Assembly: GCF_011090165.1 (NCBI RefSeq)
Contig: NZ_JAADJT010000005.1
Span: 372,001 to 436,000, forward strand
Length of the DNA stretch: 64,000 nucleotides
Direction: 5' to 3'
Source: Duganella aceris
GTDB lineage: Bacteria; Pseudomonadota; Gammaproteobacteria; Burkholderiales; Burkholderiaceae_D
This document shows, piece after piece, positions 1-8,464 of this stretch (the stretch's first letter is position 1; each line of letters starts with the position of its first letter). The translations under genes were made by a program, and so were the position numbers. Below the pieces are notes generated by a model. It did not search any database. It worked only from the letters and a program-made list of their open reading frames with translations, and was not told the origin of the DNA.

Positions 1-69
1 ATACGCTGGAGCCTGGAGCTGGGCGCCTTGTGGCAAATGTTCCTCACCCTGATTGCGAGCATCGTATGA
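1..69 (+). CDS. 3' end of a membrane protein gene (partial)
   Basis: The last 22 codons of a gene that begins before the window. The visible tail is hydrophobic (it contains LWQMFLTLIASIV) and ends in TGA. The stop overlaps the ATG of the next gene in an ATGA arrangement, so the two are probably cotranscribed and translationally coupled. Too little is present to assign a function; a membrane segment at the C-terminus is all that can be said. Confidence 0.6.
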   Translation: MRWSLELGALWQMFLTLIASIV

Positions 70-953
70 AACAGAATTCCCGTCGCCCCGGCCTGGGCGC
101 GGTTGCGCGCGCCGCCGCCGCCGCGCTGCAATGGCGCTTGCTGATCTTGTGGACCGGTTGCCTGTTGCTGCCGACGGCGGTGCTGTCGCTGCCGGTGTGG
201 GGCTTGCTCAGCGGTGCGCTGGACTATTCGGTGCATGCTTCGGTGCTGGCCCGTCAGCTCGACGCGCTGGCCGCGTTCGACCTGCGTGATGTGTTCGCGC
301 AAAATGTGGGCACCGTCGGTACGGCGGGCGTGCTGGCGCTGCTGATCACTTTGTTGTTGTCGCCGCTGTTGTCGGGCATGGCGATCACCGCCGCCCGGGT
401 CGCCCGCGCCGGCGACAGCGCCCGCGCCGGATTCCGCCAATTGACGCGCGGCGCGCTGGCGCAGTACGGACGCATGCTGCGCATGCTGGTGTGGAGCGTG
501 GTGCCGCTGGGCGCCGCGCTGGCGTTGGGCGGCGTGGTCATGAACCAGGTGGCGCGCCACAACGAGTCCGCGATCACCGAGGCCGACGCGGCACTGGTCT
601 CGTGGCTCGGTATCGGCGTGGCGCTGTTGCTGTTCGTCCTCGCCCACGCCACGCTGGACGCCGGCCGCGCGGTGCTGGCGCTGGCGCCGGAGCGGACCTC
701 GGCGGTCAAGGCCTGGTGGTCCGGAGTGGTGCTGCTGGCCAGGCGGCCGTTGGCGGTGCTGGGCGTGTGGCTGGCGGTCGCGTTGCCGGGATGCCTGGTG
801 GCGGCGGTGCTGGGCGTGGTCCGCGCCAACTGCCCGCCGCTGGGCGTGGTCAGCGTGGTACTGGGCTTCCTCATCATCCAGCTGGCCGCGCTGGCCCTGG
901 CGTGGACGCGCAACGCCCGGCTGTTCGCGCTGATCGCCCTGGCCGACGCCTAA
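66..953 (+). CDS. Integral membrane protein of unknown function
   Basis: A 295-residue protein with about six hydrophobic segments (roughly residues 20-50, 85-110, 140-165, 185-205, 220-245 and 255-285), separated by Arg-rich loops. I chose the ATG at 66 over an upstream GTG at 30 because it overlaps the stop of the preceding gene by 4 bp, as is common in operons. I recognise no catalytic motif or named family. The partner gene upstream is probably also a membrane protein. It could be a small inner-membrane permease-like or DUF protein; no function is claimed. Confidence 0.75.
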   Translation: MKQNSRRPGLGAVARAAAAALQWRLLILWTGCLLLPTAVLSLPVWGLLSGALDYSVHASVLARQLDALAAFDLRDVFAQNVGTVGTAGVLALLITLLLSPLLSGMAITAARVARAGDSARAGFRQLTRGALAQYGRMLRMLVWSVVPLGAALALGGVVMNQVARHNESAITEADAALVSWLGIGVALLLFVLAHATLDAGRAVLALAPERTSAVKAWWSGVVLLARRPLAVLGVWLAVALPGCLVAAVLGVVRANCPPLGVVSVVLGFLIIQLAALALAWTRNARLFALIALADA

Positions 954-1067
954 GCTGTACCGTGACTGTGTGATGGCGGCGTTTGGTGCGTATCGGGCAC
1001 CATGGTGAGCACCTTTGTGTATCTACCGGCGCGGGCGGTTCGTATCTAACATGGGCTGGTACGAATC

Positions 1068-1130
1068 GCTGCCAGTCGCCCGACTGGCGAGGCCCGCCCG
1101 CCGGGCCATCTTTCAGGAGATGTCATCATG
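1068..1130 (+). promoter_or_regulatory. Structured leader of the first MBL hydrolase gene
   Basis: Three consecutive inverted repeats lie directly before the start codon. The first is 1072-1087 (7-bp arms CCAGTCG/CGACTGG, 2-nt spacer). The second is 1091-1107 (GGCCCG/CGGGCC, 5-nt loop). The third has arms CATCT/AGATG with the ribosome-binding site in its loop. The 20 bases 1068-1087 recur exactly before the paralogous gene at 31024. This may be an operator or a cis-acting RNA; I recognise no named family. Confidence 0.5.
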
Positions 1131-2045
1131 TCAGCCATAGATACCCCCGTGCGTCCAGCCAGCCCAGCGCATGACGAATTGGTCCCTTCCCGTTACGCGC
1201 TGAAGGTCGGCGAGATCGAAGTGCTGGTGGTCAGCGACGGCGTGCTGCCGCTGCCGACGCAGACCATGGCCACCAACGCCACCCCGGCCGACCTGGCCAC
1301 CTGGCTGCAACACATGTTCATGCCGCCGGACGCCTTCGATTGGCCGCTGAATGTGCTGGTGGCGCGCAGCGGCGGCCGCACCATCCTGGTCGATACCGGT
1401 CTGGGTGGCCAGTTCCCGGACTTCCCGCGCGCCGGGCAATTCCCGATGCGCCTCGAAGCGGCGGGCATCGACCTGGCCGATGTCACCGACATCGTGATCA
1501 CCCACATGCACATGGACCATGTCGGCGGCTTGCTGGTCGACGGCATCAAGCAGCGGCTGCGCCCGGACGTGCGCATCCACGTCACCGCCGCCGAAGTCGC
1601 GTTCTGGCAAGCGCCGGACTTCACCCACACTTCGATGCCGACCCCGGTGCCGCCGGTGCTGCGGGCGACCGCCACCCGCTTCATGGAGGAGTACCGCGAA
1701 CAATTGCGCCCCTTCGACGACACCTGCGAGGTGGCGCCGGGCGTGGTGGCGCGCCTGACCGGCGGACATACGCCCGGTCACTGCGTGGTCGATCTGTCAT
1801 CGGGCGGCGAGCGCTTGACGTTCGCCGGCGACGCGGTGTTCCCGGTCGGCTTCGACCACCCGGACTGGCACAACGGCTTCGAGCACGATCCGGATGAAGC
1901 GGCGCGCGTCCGCCTCGCCCTGTTCCGCGAAGTGGCGCAGAACGGCGCGCTGCTGGTGGCCACCCATTTGCCGTTCCCGTCGGTCGGCCGGGTCGCGGCC
2001 GAGGGCGACGCCTTCCGTTATGTGCCGGTGATCTGGGATTTCTGA
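1128..2045 (+). CDS. MBL-fold metallo-hydrolase, copy 1
   Basis: A 305-residue metallo-beta-lactamase-fold hydrolase. The zinc motif HMHMDH is at residues 126-131, and GGHTPGH supplies a further metal histidine near 207-213. The GHTPGH block and overall shape resemble the methyl parathion hydrolase/lactonase-like branch, but the substrate cannot be read from sequence. There is no signal peptide, so it is probably cytoplasmic. The start is fixed by AGGAG 8 nt upstream of ATG 1128. A close paralog of exactly the same length lies at 31024-31941. Both genes share a structured leader, which suggests common regulation. Confidence 0.9.
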   Translation: MSAIDTPVRPASPAHDELVPSRYALKVGEIEVLVVSDGVLPLPTQTMATNATPADLATWLQHMFMPPDAFDWPLNVLVARSGGRTILVDTGLGGQFPDFPRAGQFPMRLEAAGIDLADVTDIVITHMHMDHVGGLLVDGIKQRLRPDVRIHVTAAEVAFWQAPDFTHTSMPTPVPPVLRATATRFMEEYREQLRPFDDTCEVAPGVVARLTGGHTPGHCVVDLSSGGERLTFAGDAVFPVGFDHPDWHNGFEHDPDEAARVRLALFREVAQNGALLVATHLPFPSVGRVAAEGDAFRYVPVIWDF

Positions 2046-2112
2046 GCGCCGGCGCGGCTTGGTATAAAGTGACGGCGATGCAGGGGTTTTCCTTGCTTTG
2101 CCGGGAGGAGCG

Positions 2113-2826
2113 ATGGAGACGTTCGACGAGTGGGAGTTGACCGGCCGCACGCGCACGCATGTGACGCAGTATGCGCAGCCGCGCTTCGCGGCGCGGCCCG
2201 AAGTCGCGGCCGCGTTCCTGCTGCTGCGCGAGGCGGCGGCGCGGGACGGCATCGACCTGCTGCCGATCGCGTCCTTCCGGCCGTTGGAAAATCAGTTGGG
2301 CATCTGGAACCGCAAGTTCTCCGGGGAGAAGACGCTGTTCGACCAGGAGGGCAAGCCGCGCGATTACGCCAGCCTGTCGCCGCCGGATCTGGTGCGCGCG
2401 GTGCTCGGCTGGTCGGGACTGCCGGGGGCGACGCGCCGCCACTGGGGCACCGATATCGATGTCTTCGACCGCGCCGCCATGCCGCCCGGCTATCACACCA
2501 AGCTGTTGCCGGAAGAGGTGGCACCGGGCGGCGTGTTCGAGCGTCTGCATGCCTGGCTCGATGAACACATCGAGCGCTTCGGGTTTTTCCGCCCGTACCG
2601 GGTTTACTATGGTGGCATGTATCCGGAGCCGTGGCACCTGAGCCATATCGCCTCCGGCGAGGCGGCGCTGGCGGCGTATCGTCGGCATGGCGTCGATCTG
2701 CTGGCGCGGGTTTTGCGCGAGACCGATATGCTCGGGCGCGAGCTGGTGCTGGAGATGCTGCCGGAACTGTTCCGCGATCACGTGCTCAGTGTCGATCGAG
2801 CCGGTGGCGTCGCGTCGGATATGTGA
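2113..2826 (+). CDS. M15-family (VanY-like) peptidase
   Basis: A 237-residue protein of the M15 metallopeptidase family (D,D- or L,D-carboxypeptidases acting on peptidoglycan peptides). The zinc-site blocks are visible: HWGTDIDVFD near residues 115-124 (the SxHxxGxAxD-type motif) and EPWHLSH near 176-182. I see no clear signal peptide, so export is uncertain. ATG 2113 follows GGGAGGAG; a TTG at 2098 is less likely. It converges on the pilus operon, with only 12 bp between the two stop codons. Confidence 0.82.
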   Translation: METFDEWELTGRTRTHVTQYAQPRFAARPEVAAAFLLLREAAARDGIDLLPIASFRPLENQLGIWNRKFSGEKTLFDQEGKPRDYASLSPPDLVRAVLGWSGLPGATRRHWGTDIDVFDRAAMPPGYHTKLLPEEVAPGGVFERLHAWLDEHIERFGFFRPYRVYYGGMYPEPWHLSHIASGEAALAAYRRHGVDLLARVLRETDMLGRELVLEMLPELFRDHVLSVDRAGGVASDM

Positions 2827-2838
2827 GCGACGCCGGAC

Positions 2839-4203
2839 TCAGGGCTTTTCCGCCACGCCGGGCGACTGGGTGTCGATTTTCTGCTCGACGCTCTTTGCCC
2901 TGCCGGAGAGGAAGTCCTCCGCTTCGCGTACCTTGTCGACCATGGCGCGCGCCGCCGCGTCCTGGTTCAGCGGCACGATGCGCGGCGTTATAACTACGAT
3001 GGTTTCGGTGGCGGTGGTGGTGTCCTCGACGCTTGAGAACAGCCGGCCCACCAGCGGCAGGTCGGCCAGGCCAGGCACGCCAAGCCGGCGGTAGCCGTTG
3101 CCGCTCTTGATCAGGCCACCGATCAGCACCGCCTGGCCGTCCTCGGCCACCAGCTGGGTGTCAACCTGCGTGGTGCTTTTCGACGGGATACCGGCCGACA
3201 CGGTGCCGGTGCTGACCTCGGGACGGATCTTCATCAGGATGTGGCCGTTGTTGTCGACCGAGGGCGTGACGCGCAGGATCACGCCGGTCTCCAGGAACTT
3301 GATCGATTCGGCCGTGACGTTGTTGATGGTGGTGGTCAGGCGGTAGCCCAGTTCATCGCCGATGGTGGTGGTGGCTTCCTGGTTTTCCAACGCCAGCAGC
3401 TTGGGCGTGGCCAGCGTATGGACCCGGCCTTTGTTACTGAGCGCGCTCAGATACACTTCGACGTTGCGGTTGACCACATTCAGGAACAGGCCGGCGCTGC
3501 CCTTGGTGGCGAGGCCGGTGGTGCCGCCGGTGCTGCCGGTCGAGGCGTTGAAGACGCGGGTCCAGTCGATGCCGAAGGCTTCGGTGCGGTCCAGCGTGAT
3601 CTGCAGGATCTTCGCTTCGATCAGGATCTGCTGCGGCTGGGTGTCGATGTCGCGCAGCAGCGCGGCGATGCGCAGCAGGCCTTGCGCGGTGTCCTCGACC
3701 ACCAGCGTGCGGCGCGATTCGAGCACGGTGATGGTGCCGCCGACCGATACATACTTGGACAGGATGTCGCCGGCGATCTTCGGGTCGGAGTACACCACTT
3801 TCATGGTCTTGACCTGCATCGGGGCCAGCGCCATGCCGGCGGTGGAGGCGGCCTTCGGGTCGGAGATGTAGTAGCCGCCTTCGCGCTCGGAGACCAGGTA
3901 GCCGCCGGCTTCGGCGATGGCGTAGATGGCGCGGCGCAGCGGCAGGTCGTACAGGTCGATGCTGACGTTGCCGCTGACGCCCCGGCCCAGCACGATGTTG
4001 ATGCGTTCCTTGCGCGAGATCATTTCGAACAGCTGGGCGATCGGGGTGTCGCGGAAGACCAGCGAGACGTGTTCGCCGACCCGCTGTATCTCGGCGCGCG
4101 GCGACGGACCGGTTGGCGCGGGGACTGCCGTTTGCGCGTGCGCGCAGGCGGGCAGGGCGAGCGCCAGTGCCGCTAACGCCAGGAGTCGTTTGCTGGGTGT
4201 CAT
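2839..4203 (-). CDS. mshL: MSHA pilus secretin MshL
   Basis: A 454-residue outer-membrane secretin, the channel through which the pilus leaves the cell. A signal peptide with an AHA-Q junction covers residues 1-23. An N-domain of secretin/TonB short type follows (FRDTPIAQLFEMISRKERIN, about 50-70). The C-terminal secretin domain (about 190-410) holds the hallmark VPGLADLPLVGRLFSS. The start ATG overlaps the mshK-like stop by 4 bp. It is the last gene of the operon, whereas mshL precedes mshE and mshG in Vibrio; the order is otherwise recognisably MSHA. Confidence 0.9.
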   Translation of the reverse strand: MTPSKRLLALAALALALPACAHAQTAVPAPTGPSPRAEIQRVGEHVSLVFRDTPIAQLFEMISRKERINIVLGRGVSGNVSIDLYDLPLRRAIYAIAEAGGYLVSEREGGYYISDPKAASTAGMALAPMQVKTMKVVYSDPKIAGDILSKYVSVGGTITVLESRRTLVVEDTAQGLLRIAALLRDIDTQPQQILIEAKILQITLDRTEAFGIDWTRVFNASTGSTGGTTGLATKGSAGLFLNVVNRNVEVYLSALSNKGRVHTLATPKLLALENQEATTTIGDELGYRLTTTINNVTAESIKFLETGVILRVTPSVDNNGHILMKIRPEVSTGTVSAGIPSKSTTQVDTQLVAEDGQAVLIGGLIKSGNGYRRLGVPGLADLPLVGRLFSSVEDTTTATETIVVITPRIVPLNQDAAARAMVDKVREAEDFLSGRAKSVEQKIDTQSPGVAEKP

Positions 4204-4943
4204 CGGGGTGCTTTCTGGTTCATGGTGAGTGTCACGCGGCGTGCGCCCTGGCGCAGCAGTACGCTGCGGGCGCCAATGGCGGCGACCTGGTAGTCGTCCA
4301 CCGCGTCGCCCACGGCGACGATGCGGCCGCCGATGTTGGCCAGCGAATGGGCGCCGTCGTAGATCACGGCGAGCAGCTGTAGTTCAGATGTGGCAGGGGA
4401 GCCGTTGCCTGAGCCGTTGCCGCCGCTGCCGCCAATGCCATCGCCGCTGCCGCCAATGCCATTGCCGCTGGCGCCGCCATTGCCGTTGCCGCCATTGCCG
4501 CCGCCGCCATTGCCGCCGATGCGGCCGCCGCTGCTTGCGGGGCCGCCGCTGCCGGCAGCGGGGCCGCCGCCGCCGATAGAGCCTCCGCCGCCGATAGCGG
4601 GGACGCTGCCGCCGCTAGCGGGGCCTCCGAGGCCGGCGCCTGTTGCGGGGCCGCCTACGCCGGTGAGGGCGCCTGAGGCGGCGCCGCTTGCGCCGGGCGT
4701 GGCGGGCAAACCGCTCGCGCCCGGCATGCCCGGCACGCCCAGCGCCGCCGCGACGCCGTTCGACGCGCGGGACGACGCGGCGGGTGGCGCCTGAAACGGG
4801 TCGCGCGCATGCGGCGACGCGCCAAGCGCCGTGCCGCCGCAGCCGAGCGCGATCGCCAGCACGGCCGCCGCGCGGAGCGATTTGCGGAGCGGTGTACGGA
4901 CTGGTGTGCGGACTGGTGTGCCGACCGGCGCGCGCGGCGTCAT
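4200..4943 (-). CDS. MshK/PilP-like pilus assembly protein with Gly-rich linker
   Basis: A 247-residue protein. A basic N-terminus with repeated VRTP leads into one membrane segment (about 24-42). A low-complexity linker very rich in Gly, Ser, Ala and Asn spans about 88-182. A short C-terminal domain (about 186-240) resembles the GspC/PilP/MshK periplasmic domain that contacts the secretin. It sits between the PilO-like gene (ATGA overlap) and mshL, the usual place for MshK. The linker of about 95 residues is much longer than in typical MshK and could span the periplasm. The assignment rests mainly on position. Confidence 0.7.
   Translation of the reverse strand: MTPRAPVGTPVRTPVRTPLRKSLRAAAVLAIALGCGGTALGASPHARDPFQAPPAASSRASNGVAAALGVPGMPGASGLPATPGASGAASGALTGVGGPATGAGLGGPASGGSVPAIGGGGSIGGGGPAAGSGGPASSGGRIGGNGGGGNGGNGNGGASGNGIGGSGDGIGGSGGNGSGNGSPATSELQLLAVIYDGAHSLANIGGRIVAVGDAVDDYQVAAIGARSVLLRQGARRVTLTMNQKAPR
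4398..4682 (-). repeat. Glycine-codon low-complexity tract in the mshK-like gene
   Basis: Degenerate short repeats of Gly, Asn and Ser codons encode residues 88-182 of the MshK-like protein. The frame stays open throughout. This is a coding low-complexity region, not an intergenic repeat. The length may vary between strains by slippage. Confidence 0.7.
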
Positions 4944-5509
4944 CGCGTGGCCTCTTGCGGGAAGTAGGCGGCGATGCGCAGCTTGATGTCGCGCGTCTCC
5001 GACACCGGATTGTGCGACAGCTCCAGCTGGGCCACGGCAAGGTTGGGCGCCGCCCGCTCCAGGTCCGCCAGCCAGTCGGCGACCTGCTGGTAGCTGCCCG
5101 CCGCGCTGACCTCGAACGCCATTTCGTTGAACGAAGCCACCACGCGCGCCGGCGTTGGCGCGGCGCCCAGCACCCTCACACCATGCGCCTGCGCGCTGCG
5201 GTTGACCATGCCGATCAGTTCCAGCTGCCGCCGGTCGGCGCTGCCGGCGTCGGCCGACATCCCAAGTCCGGCCTCCAGCGCACGTACGTGGGCGTTGAGC
5301 TCCACGTAGCGCCGGTCCAGAGGCCGCGCGTCGTTGGGCAGCGCGGCCAGCCTGGCGCGCTCGGTCTGGGCCTGGCGCCACTGCGCCATAGGCGCCCGCA
5401 ACAGCGCGCTCCACAGCAGGGCGGCGACCGCCAACATGATCGCGGCGCCCAGCAGATGGAACTGCCGTGGCGGCAACGCGCCCAGTCTAGCGATGAGTGG
5501 GGATGTCAT
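4940..5509 (-). CDS. mshJ: PilO-like/MshJ pilus assembly protein
   Basis: A 189-residue bitopic inner-membrane protein. It has a short cytoplasmic N-terminus, one membrane segment (about 18-38), a coiled-coil-like stretch (about 40-85) and a C-terminal ferredoxin-like domain, as in PilO/MshJ. It should pair with the PilN-like protein and connect the cytoplasmic PilM-like ring to the periplasmic MshK/MshL parts. It overlaps the genes on both sides by 4 bp. The family call comes from architecture and position; the sequence itself is poorly conserved. Confidence 0.75.
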   Translation of the reverse strand: MTSPLIARLGALPPRQFHLLGAAIMLAVAALLWSALLRAPMAQWRQAQTERARLAALPNDARPLDRRYVELNAHVRALEAGLGMSADAGSADRRQLELIGMVNRSAQAHGVRVLGAAPTPARVVASFNEMAFEVSAAGSYQQVADWLADLERAAPNLAVAQLELSHNPVSETRDIKLRIAAYFPQEATR

Positions 5510-6147
5510 GGTGTCTTGCCTCCCGCGCGGCGCACGGTGGCGACGGCGTCGAAATCGATGGTGTCGGCGCCCGCCGTGGCGGTGCTGCCGGTCAGGTTGA
5601 CCTGGCTGAAGGCCGGCTGCAGCGCCAGCGCGCGCAGGAAGGCGGCGAGGGCGGCGTAGTCGGTGGCCTGGCCGTGCAGCTGCAGCGTGGCGGCGGCGCG
5701 CCAGGGTTGCGCCGGCATGGCGGCGGTGGCAGGCGCCTGCAGATCGTCCGGCAACGCCGTGAACGGCGCCGCCAGCGGTTGCGCGTCGCGCGTCAGGCGC
5801 AGTTGTCGCAGCCACACCTCGCGCGGCATGGCCGCGTCGAAGGCGTCGGCGATGCGCTCCAGGTCGCCGGCGCCGCGCAAGGCCGCCAGCGCCGTCGCGC
5901 TCTGCTCCAGCAGCGTGGCGCGAACGGCGGCGGCATCGGCCAGCACCGCCGCCGCCTGGGCGTGCGCGGTCTCGCCGCGCAGCCGCAGCAGGTCGGCGTC
6001 GAGTGTGGCGAGGCGCCAGCGCAGCAGGCCGGCGCCGCCGGCGGCCAGCGCCACCAGCACCGCCAGCGCGACGCCGTAACGCGCCAGTTGCCGCCGCACC
6101 CGCGCCTGTTCGCGATAGCTGCGCGGGATCATGTCGATGTCAGACAT
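5506..6147 (-). CDS. PilN-like (MshI2) pilus assembly protein
   Basis: A 213-residue bitopic protein. The N-terminus carries the motif IDMIPRSYRE (residues 4-13), the counterpart of the PilN motif that docks on PilM (INLLPWRE-like). A membrane segment follows (about 25-47), then a helical region and a periplasmic ferredoxin-like domain with an LxLxGxATDYAAL-type stretch near 155-170. It overlaps the PilM-like gene upstream by 8 bp and the PilO-like gene downstream by 4 bp, the conserved M-N-O order of the alignment complex. Confidence 0.82.
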   Translation of the reverse strand: MSDIDMIPRSYREQARVRRQLARYGVALAVLVALAAGGAGLLRWRLATLDADLLRLRGETAHAQAAAVLADAAAVRATLLEQSATALAALRGAGDLERIADAFDAAMPREVWLRQLRLTRDAQPLAAPFTALPDDLQAPATAAMPAQPWRAAATLQLHGQATDYAALAAFLRALALQPAFSQVNLTGSTATAGADTIDFDAVATVRRAGGKTP

Positions 6148-7237
6148 CGCGACCTCCGCGCAACGCCAGGCCGGTGGCCAGCGCGATCGACGGCTGCAAC
6201 TCCAGGCACGGATCGGTGGCGGCGCCGAACACCTCCAACGGGTTCAGCACCCGCACCGGCAGCGCCACCAGTTCGCCGATGCGTTGCTGGATGTTCGGAT
6301 AGCGCGCCAGGCTGCCGTTGAGATAGACGCAGCTGACGGTGCTGCCGCGCGTGCGCGAGGCGACGTAGACCTGGGTGCGCGCCAGTTCCTCCGCCAGCAG
6401 CACGCATTCCGGATACACGATTTCGCGGATCGCGCGCGCGACGTCCGCCTGCACCGGCGTGGCGCCGTTGACGCGGGTGCCGATGCCGTACTCGCGCAGC
6501 ATAGCCAGCGCGGCGTCCGGCGCCAGGTTCAGCGCTGTGGCCAGCTTGCCGGCCAGCTGCTCCTCGCCGAAATCGATCTCGCGATCCAGCATCAGACGGC
6601 GGCCCCAGATCACGGTGAGGAAGCTCTTGACCACACCGAAGTTGATCAGCATGACCGATTGCGCGTAGTCGTCCTGATGCAGCGCGGCCAGCAGGCGCGC
6701 GATCGCCGCCGGCCCGATGTCGAGCGCGACCGGCCGTAGCCGCGCCGACTCCAGCATCGTCAGGAAATTTAATACCGCCGGCTTCTGCGCCACCGCCACC
6801 AGCACCTGGCGCTCGGCGGCGGCGCCGTCGGCGCTGCGCACCTGGTAGTAGTCGATGACCGCGCCGTCGAACGCGTCACCCAGTTGTTCGCGGGCTGCCT
6901 TGGCCACCACTTGTTCCTCGCGCGCGCCGGGGCCCACCACCACCGTCATCGGCAGGATGCGCAGGTCCGGCGCCGGCATCGCGGCCACCACCCGGCGGCC
7001 GTCGAACGGCGCGCCGCCCAGTACCTCCTTGACGAAGCGGCGCAACGCCGGCGGATCGGCCAGCAGTTGTTCGCGTCCGCCGGGATAGGCGACCGAAGCG
7101 GCCGCGCGCAGCCGGCGCGCGCCGGGCGGGCCTTCGACCTGCGCCAGGTTCAAGCGCTCGGCGGCGAAGTCGATGCCGATCGGGCCGGCCTGCGGCGTGC
7201 GTGCCAGGCGGCGGCGGAGTGCGGTGGTCCAGTTCAT
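6140..7237 (-). CDS. mshI: PilM-like/MshI actin-fold protein
   Basis: A 365-residue cytoplasmic protein with the actin-like fold of PilM/MshI (IGIDFAAERLNLAQV at about residues 19-33; SVMLINFGVVKSFLTVI near 200-216). It would form the cytoplasmic part of the pilus alignment complex and bind the N-terminus of the PilN-like protein encoded just downstream. Start ATG 7237 overlaps the stop of the GGDEF gene by 4 bp, coupling a c-di-GMP synthase gene to the assembly genes. MshI and PilM are homologous; the MSHA name follows from the operon. Confidence 0.82.
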   Translation of the reverse strand: MNWTTALRRRLARTPQAGPIGIDFAAERLNLAQVEGPPGARRLRAAASVAYPGGREQLLADPPALRRFVKEVLGGAPFDGRRVVAAMPAPDLRILPMTVVVGPGAREEQVVAKAAREQLGDAFDGAVIDYYQVRSADGAAAERQVLVAVAQKPAVLNFLTMLESARLRPVALDIGPAAIARLLAALHQDDYAQSVMLINFGVVKSFLTVIWGRRLMLDREIDFGEEQLAGKLATALNLAPDAALAMLREYGIGTRVNGATPVQADVARAIREIVYPECVLLAEELARTQVYVASRTRGSTVSCVYLNGSLARYPNIQQRIGELVALPVRVLNPLEVFGAATDPCLELQPSIALATGLALRGGRDV

Positions 7238-8433
7238 CGTCCGCCCGTCCTGGCGTGGCCGCGCGCCGCTTCGCTGCTGGCGACGCCGGCCTTGATCAAG
7301 TCGCCGCCGGCGCGCTTGGCCTGATAGAGCAGGGCGTCGGCCTGGCTGTAGGCCTGCGCCAGCGTCAGCGTGACGCCGGGCGGCAGCGCGATCAGGCCGA
7401 TGCTGACGGTGGGTGCGGCCGGCAGCGCCAGCGTGGCGTCGTCGGCGAGCTGGTTGGCCATGACGCGCAGCATCGCCGTCAGCCGTGCCGGCACCGCGTC
7501 GCCGCTGATCAGGAAGGCGAATTCGTCGCCGCCTAGGCGGACCAGGTAGTCGTCGTCGCCGGTCAGGGCGTCGAAGGCGCGCGCGATCGCGCGCAGCACC
7601 GCGTCGCCGCCGGCGTGGCCCTGGCTGTCGTTGAGCAGTTTGAAGGCGTCGATGTCGAATAGGCCGAAATGGCTGGCGCGGCCGGCGCGCTGGTGGGCGC
7701 CGGCGGCGCGGGCGTAGTCTTGTTCGAGGTGACGCCGGTTCCAGGCGCCGGTCAGCGGATCGCGGTGCGCCAGCGTGGCCATGTCGCGGTGCGCCCGCTC
7801 CAGGTTGAAGCGCATGTTCAGGTCGTGCTTGCGCAACGCCAGCGCGCGGATCACCAGGATCATCGTCACCAGCCCGGTCGCCACCATCATGAATTGCAGC
7901 ACCCATAGCTGCAGCGGCGCGAAACTGCTGCGCGAGAAAAAGCTCAGCGAGGTGAACATCAGGTAGATGGCGCCGGCGGTGGTGGCGGCCTCGCGCAAGC
8001 CCCATGGCACCAGCGGCACCAGCATCAACAGCACCGCGACGTTGAGCAACAACAGTTCGTGCAGCTGGCCGATGTCGCGTGCCAGCAGCACCAGCGAGGA
8101 TCCGCAGACGATCAGCAGCACCATGCCCAGCAGGTTGAGTGCCGGCACCTGCGAGATGCGGTAGCTGGACAGGTGCACGTGCAAGGCCAGCGCGGCCAGC
8201 AGCAGATAGGTGTGGGCGTAGCCGCCGCCGAGCTTGAGCACCGTCGAGAACAACGCCGACATCAGCAGGAACACCAGGGTCACCATGCTCATCAGCGCTA
8301 CGCCGCGACGCGTCTCCTGCACCAGGTGCGGCGTGGCGTAGTCCGACAGTTCGCGGCTGGCGAAGCGGGTGGCGGACCACCAGTTGGCCATGGCTGCGCG
8401 CAGCGCGATGCGGTCAGGTAGGAGTGTTTTCAT
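7234..8433 (-). CDS. Membrane-bound GGDEF diguanylate cyclase
   Basis: A 399-residue protein with about six membrane segments (residues 45-195) and a C-terminal GGDEF domain (about 215-385). The active-site GGDEF is intact at 301-305, so it should make c-di-GMP from two GTP. The RxxD inhibitory site normally five residues upstream is absent (GDDD at 292-295), so product inhibition by that route is not expected. It lies inside the pilus operon and overlaps the PilM-like gene by 4 bp, so its c-di-GMP probably acts on pilus function locally, for example through the MshEN domain of MshE. The signal sensed is unknown. Confidence 0.9.
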   Translation of the reverse strand: MKTLLPDRIALRAAMANWWSATRFASRELSDYATPHLVQETRRGVALMSMVTLVFLLMSALFSTVLKLGGGYAHTYLLLAALALHVHLSSYRISQVPALNLLGMVLLIVCGSSLVLLARDIGQLHELLLLNVAVLLMLVPLVPWGLREAATTAGAIYLMFTSLSFFSRSSFAPLQLWVLQFMMVATGLVTMILVIRALALRKHDLNMRFNLERAHRDMATLAHRDPLTGAWNRRHLEQDYARAAGAHQRAGRASHFGLFDIDAFKLLNDSQGHAGGDAVLRAIARAFDALTGDDDYLVRLGGDEFAFLISGDAVPARLTAMLRVMANQLADDATLALPAAPTVSIGLIALPPGVTLTLAQAYSQADALLYQAKRAGGDLIKAGVASSEAARGHARTGGR

Positions 8434-8464
8434 CTCTGTGGCGCGATCGGGTGAGGTAAGGTGG

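Noticed and set aside
4398..4682. CRISPR-like or intergenic repeat tract
   Set aside because: The repeats are degenerate Gly/Asn/Ser codons inside an open gene, with no direct repeats of uniform length and no spacers.
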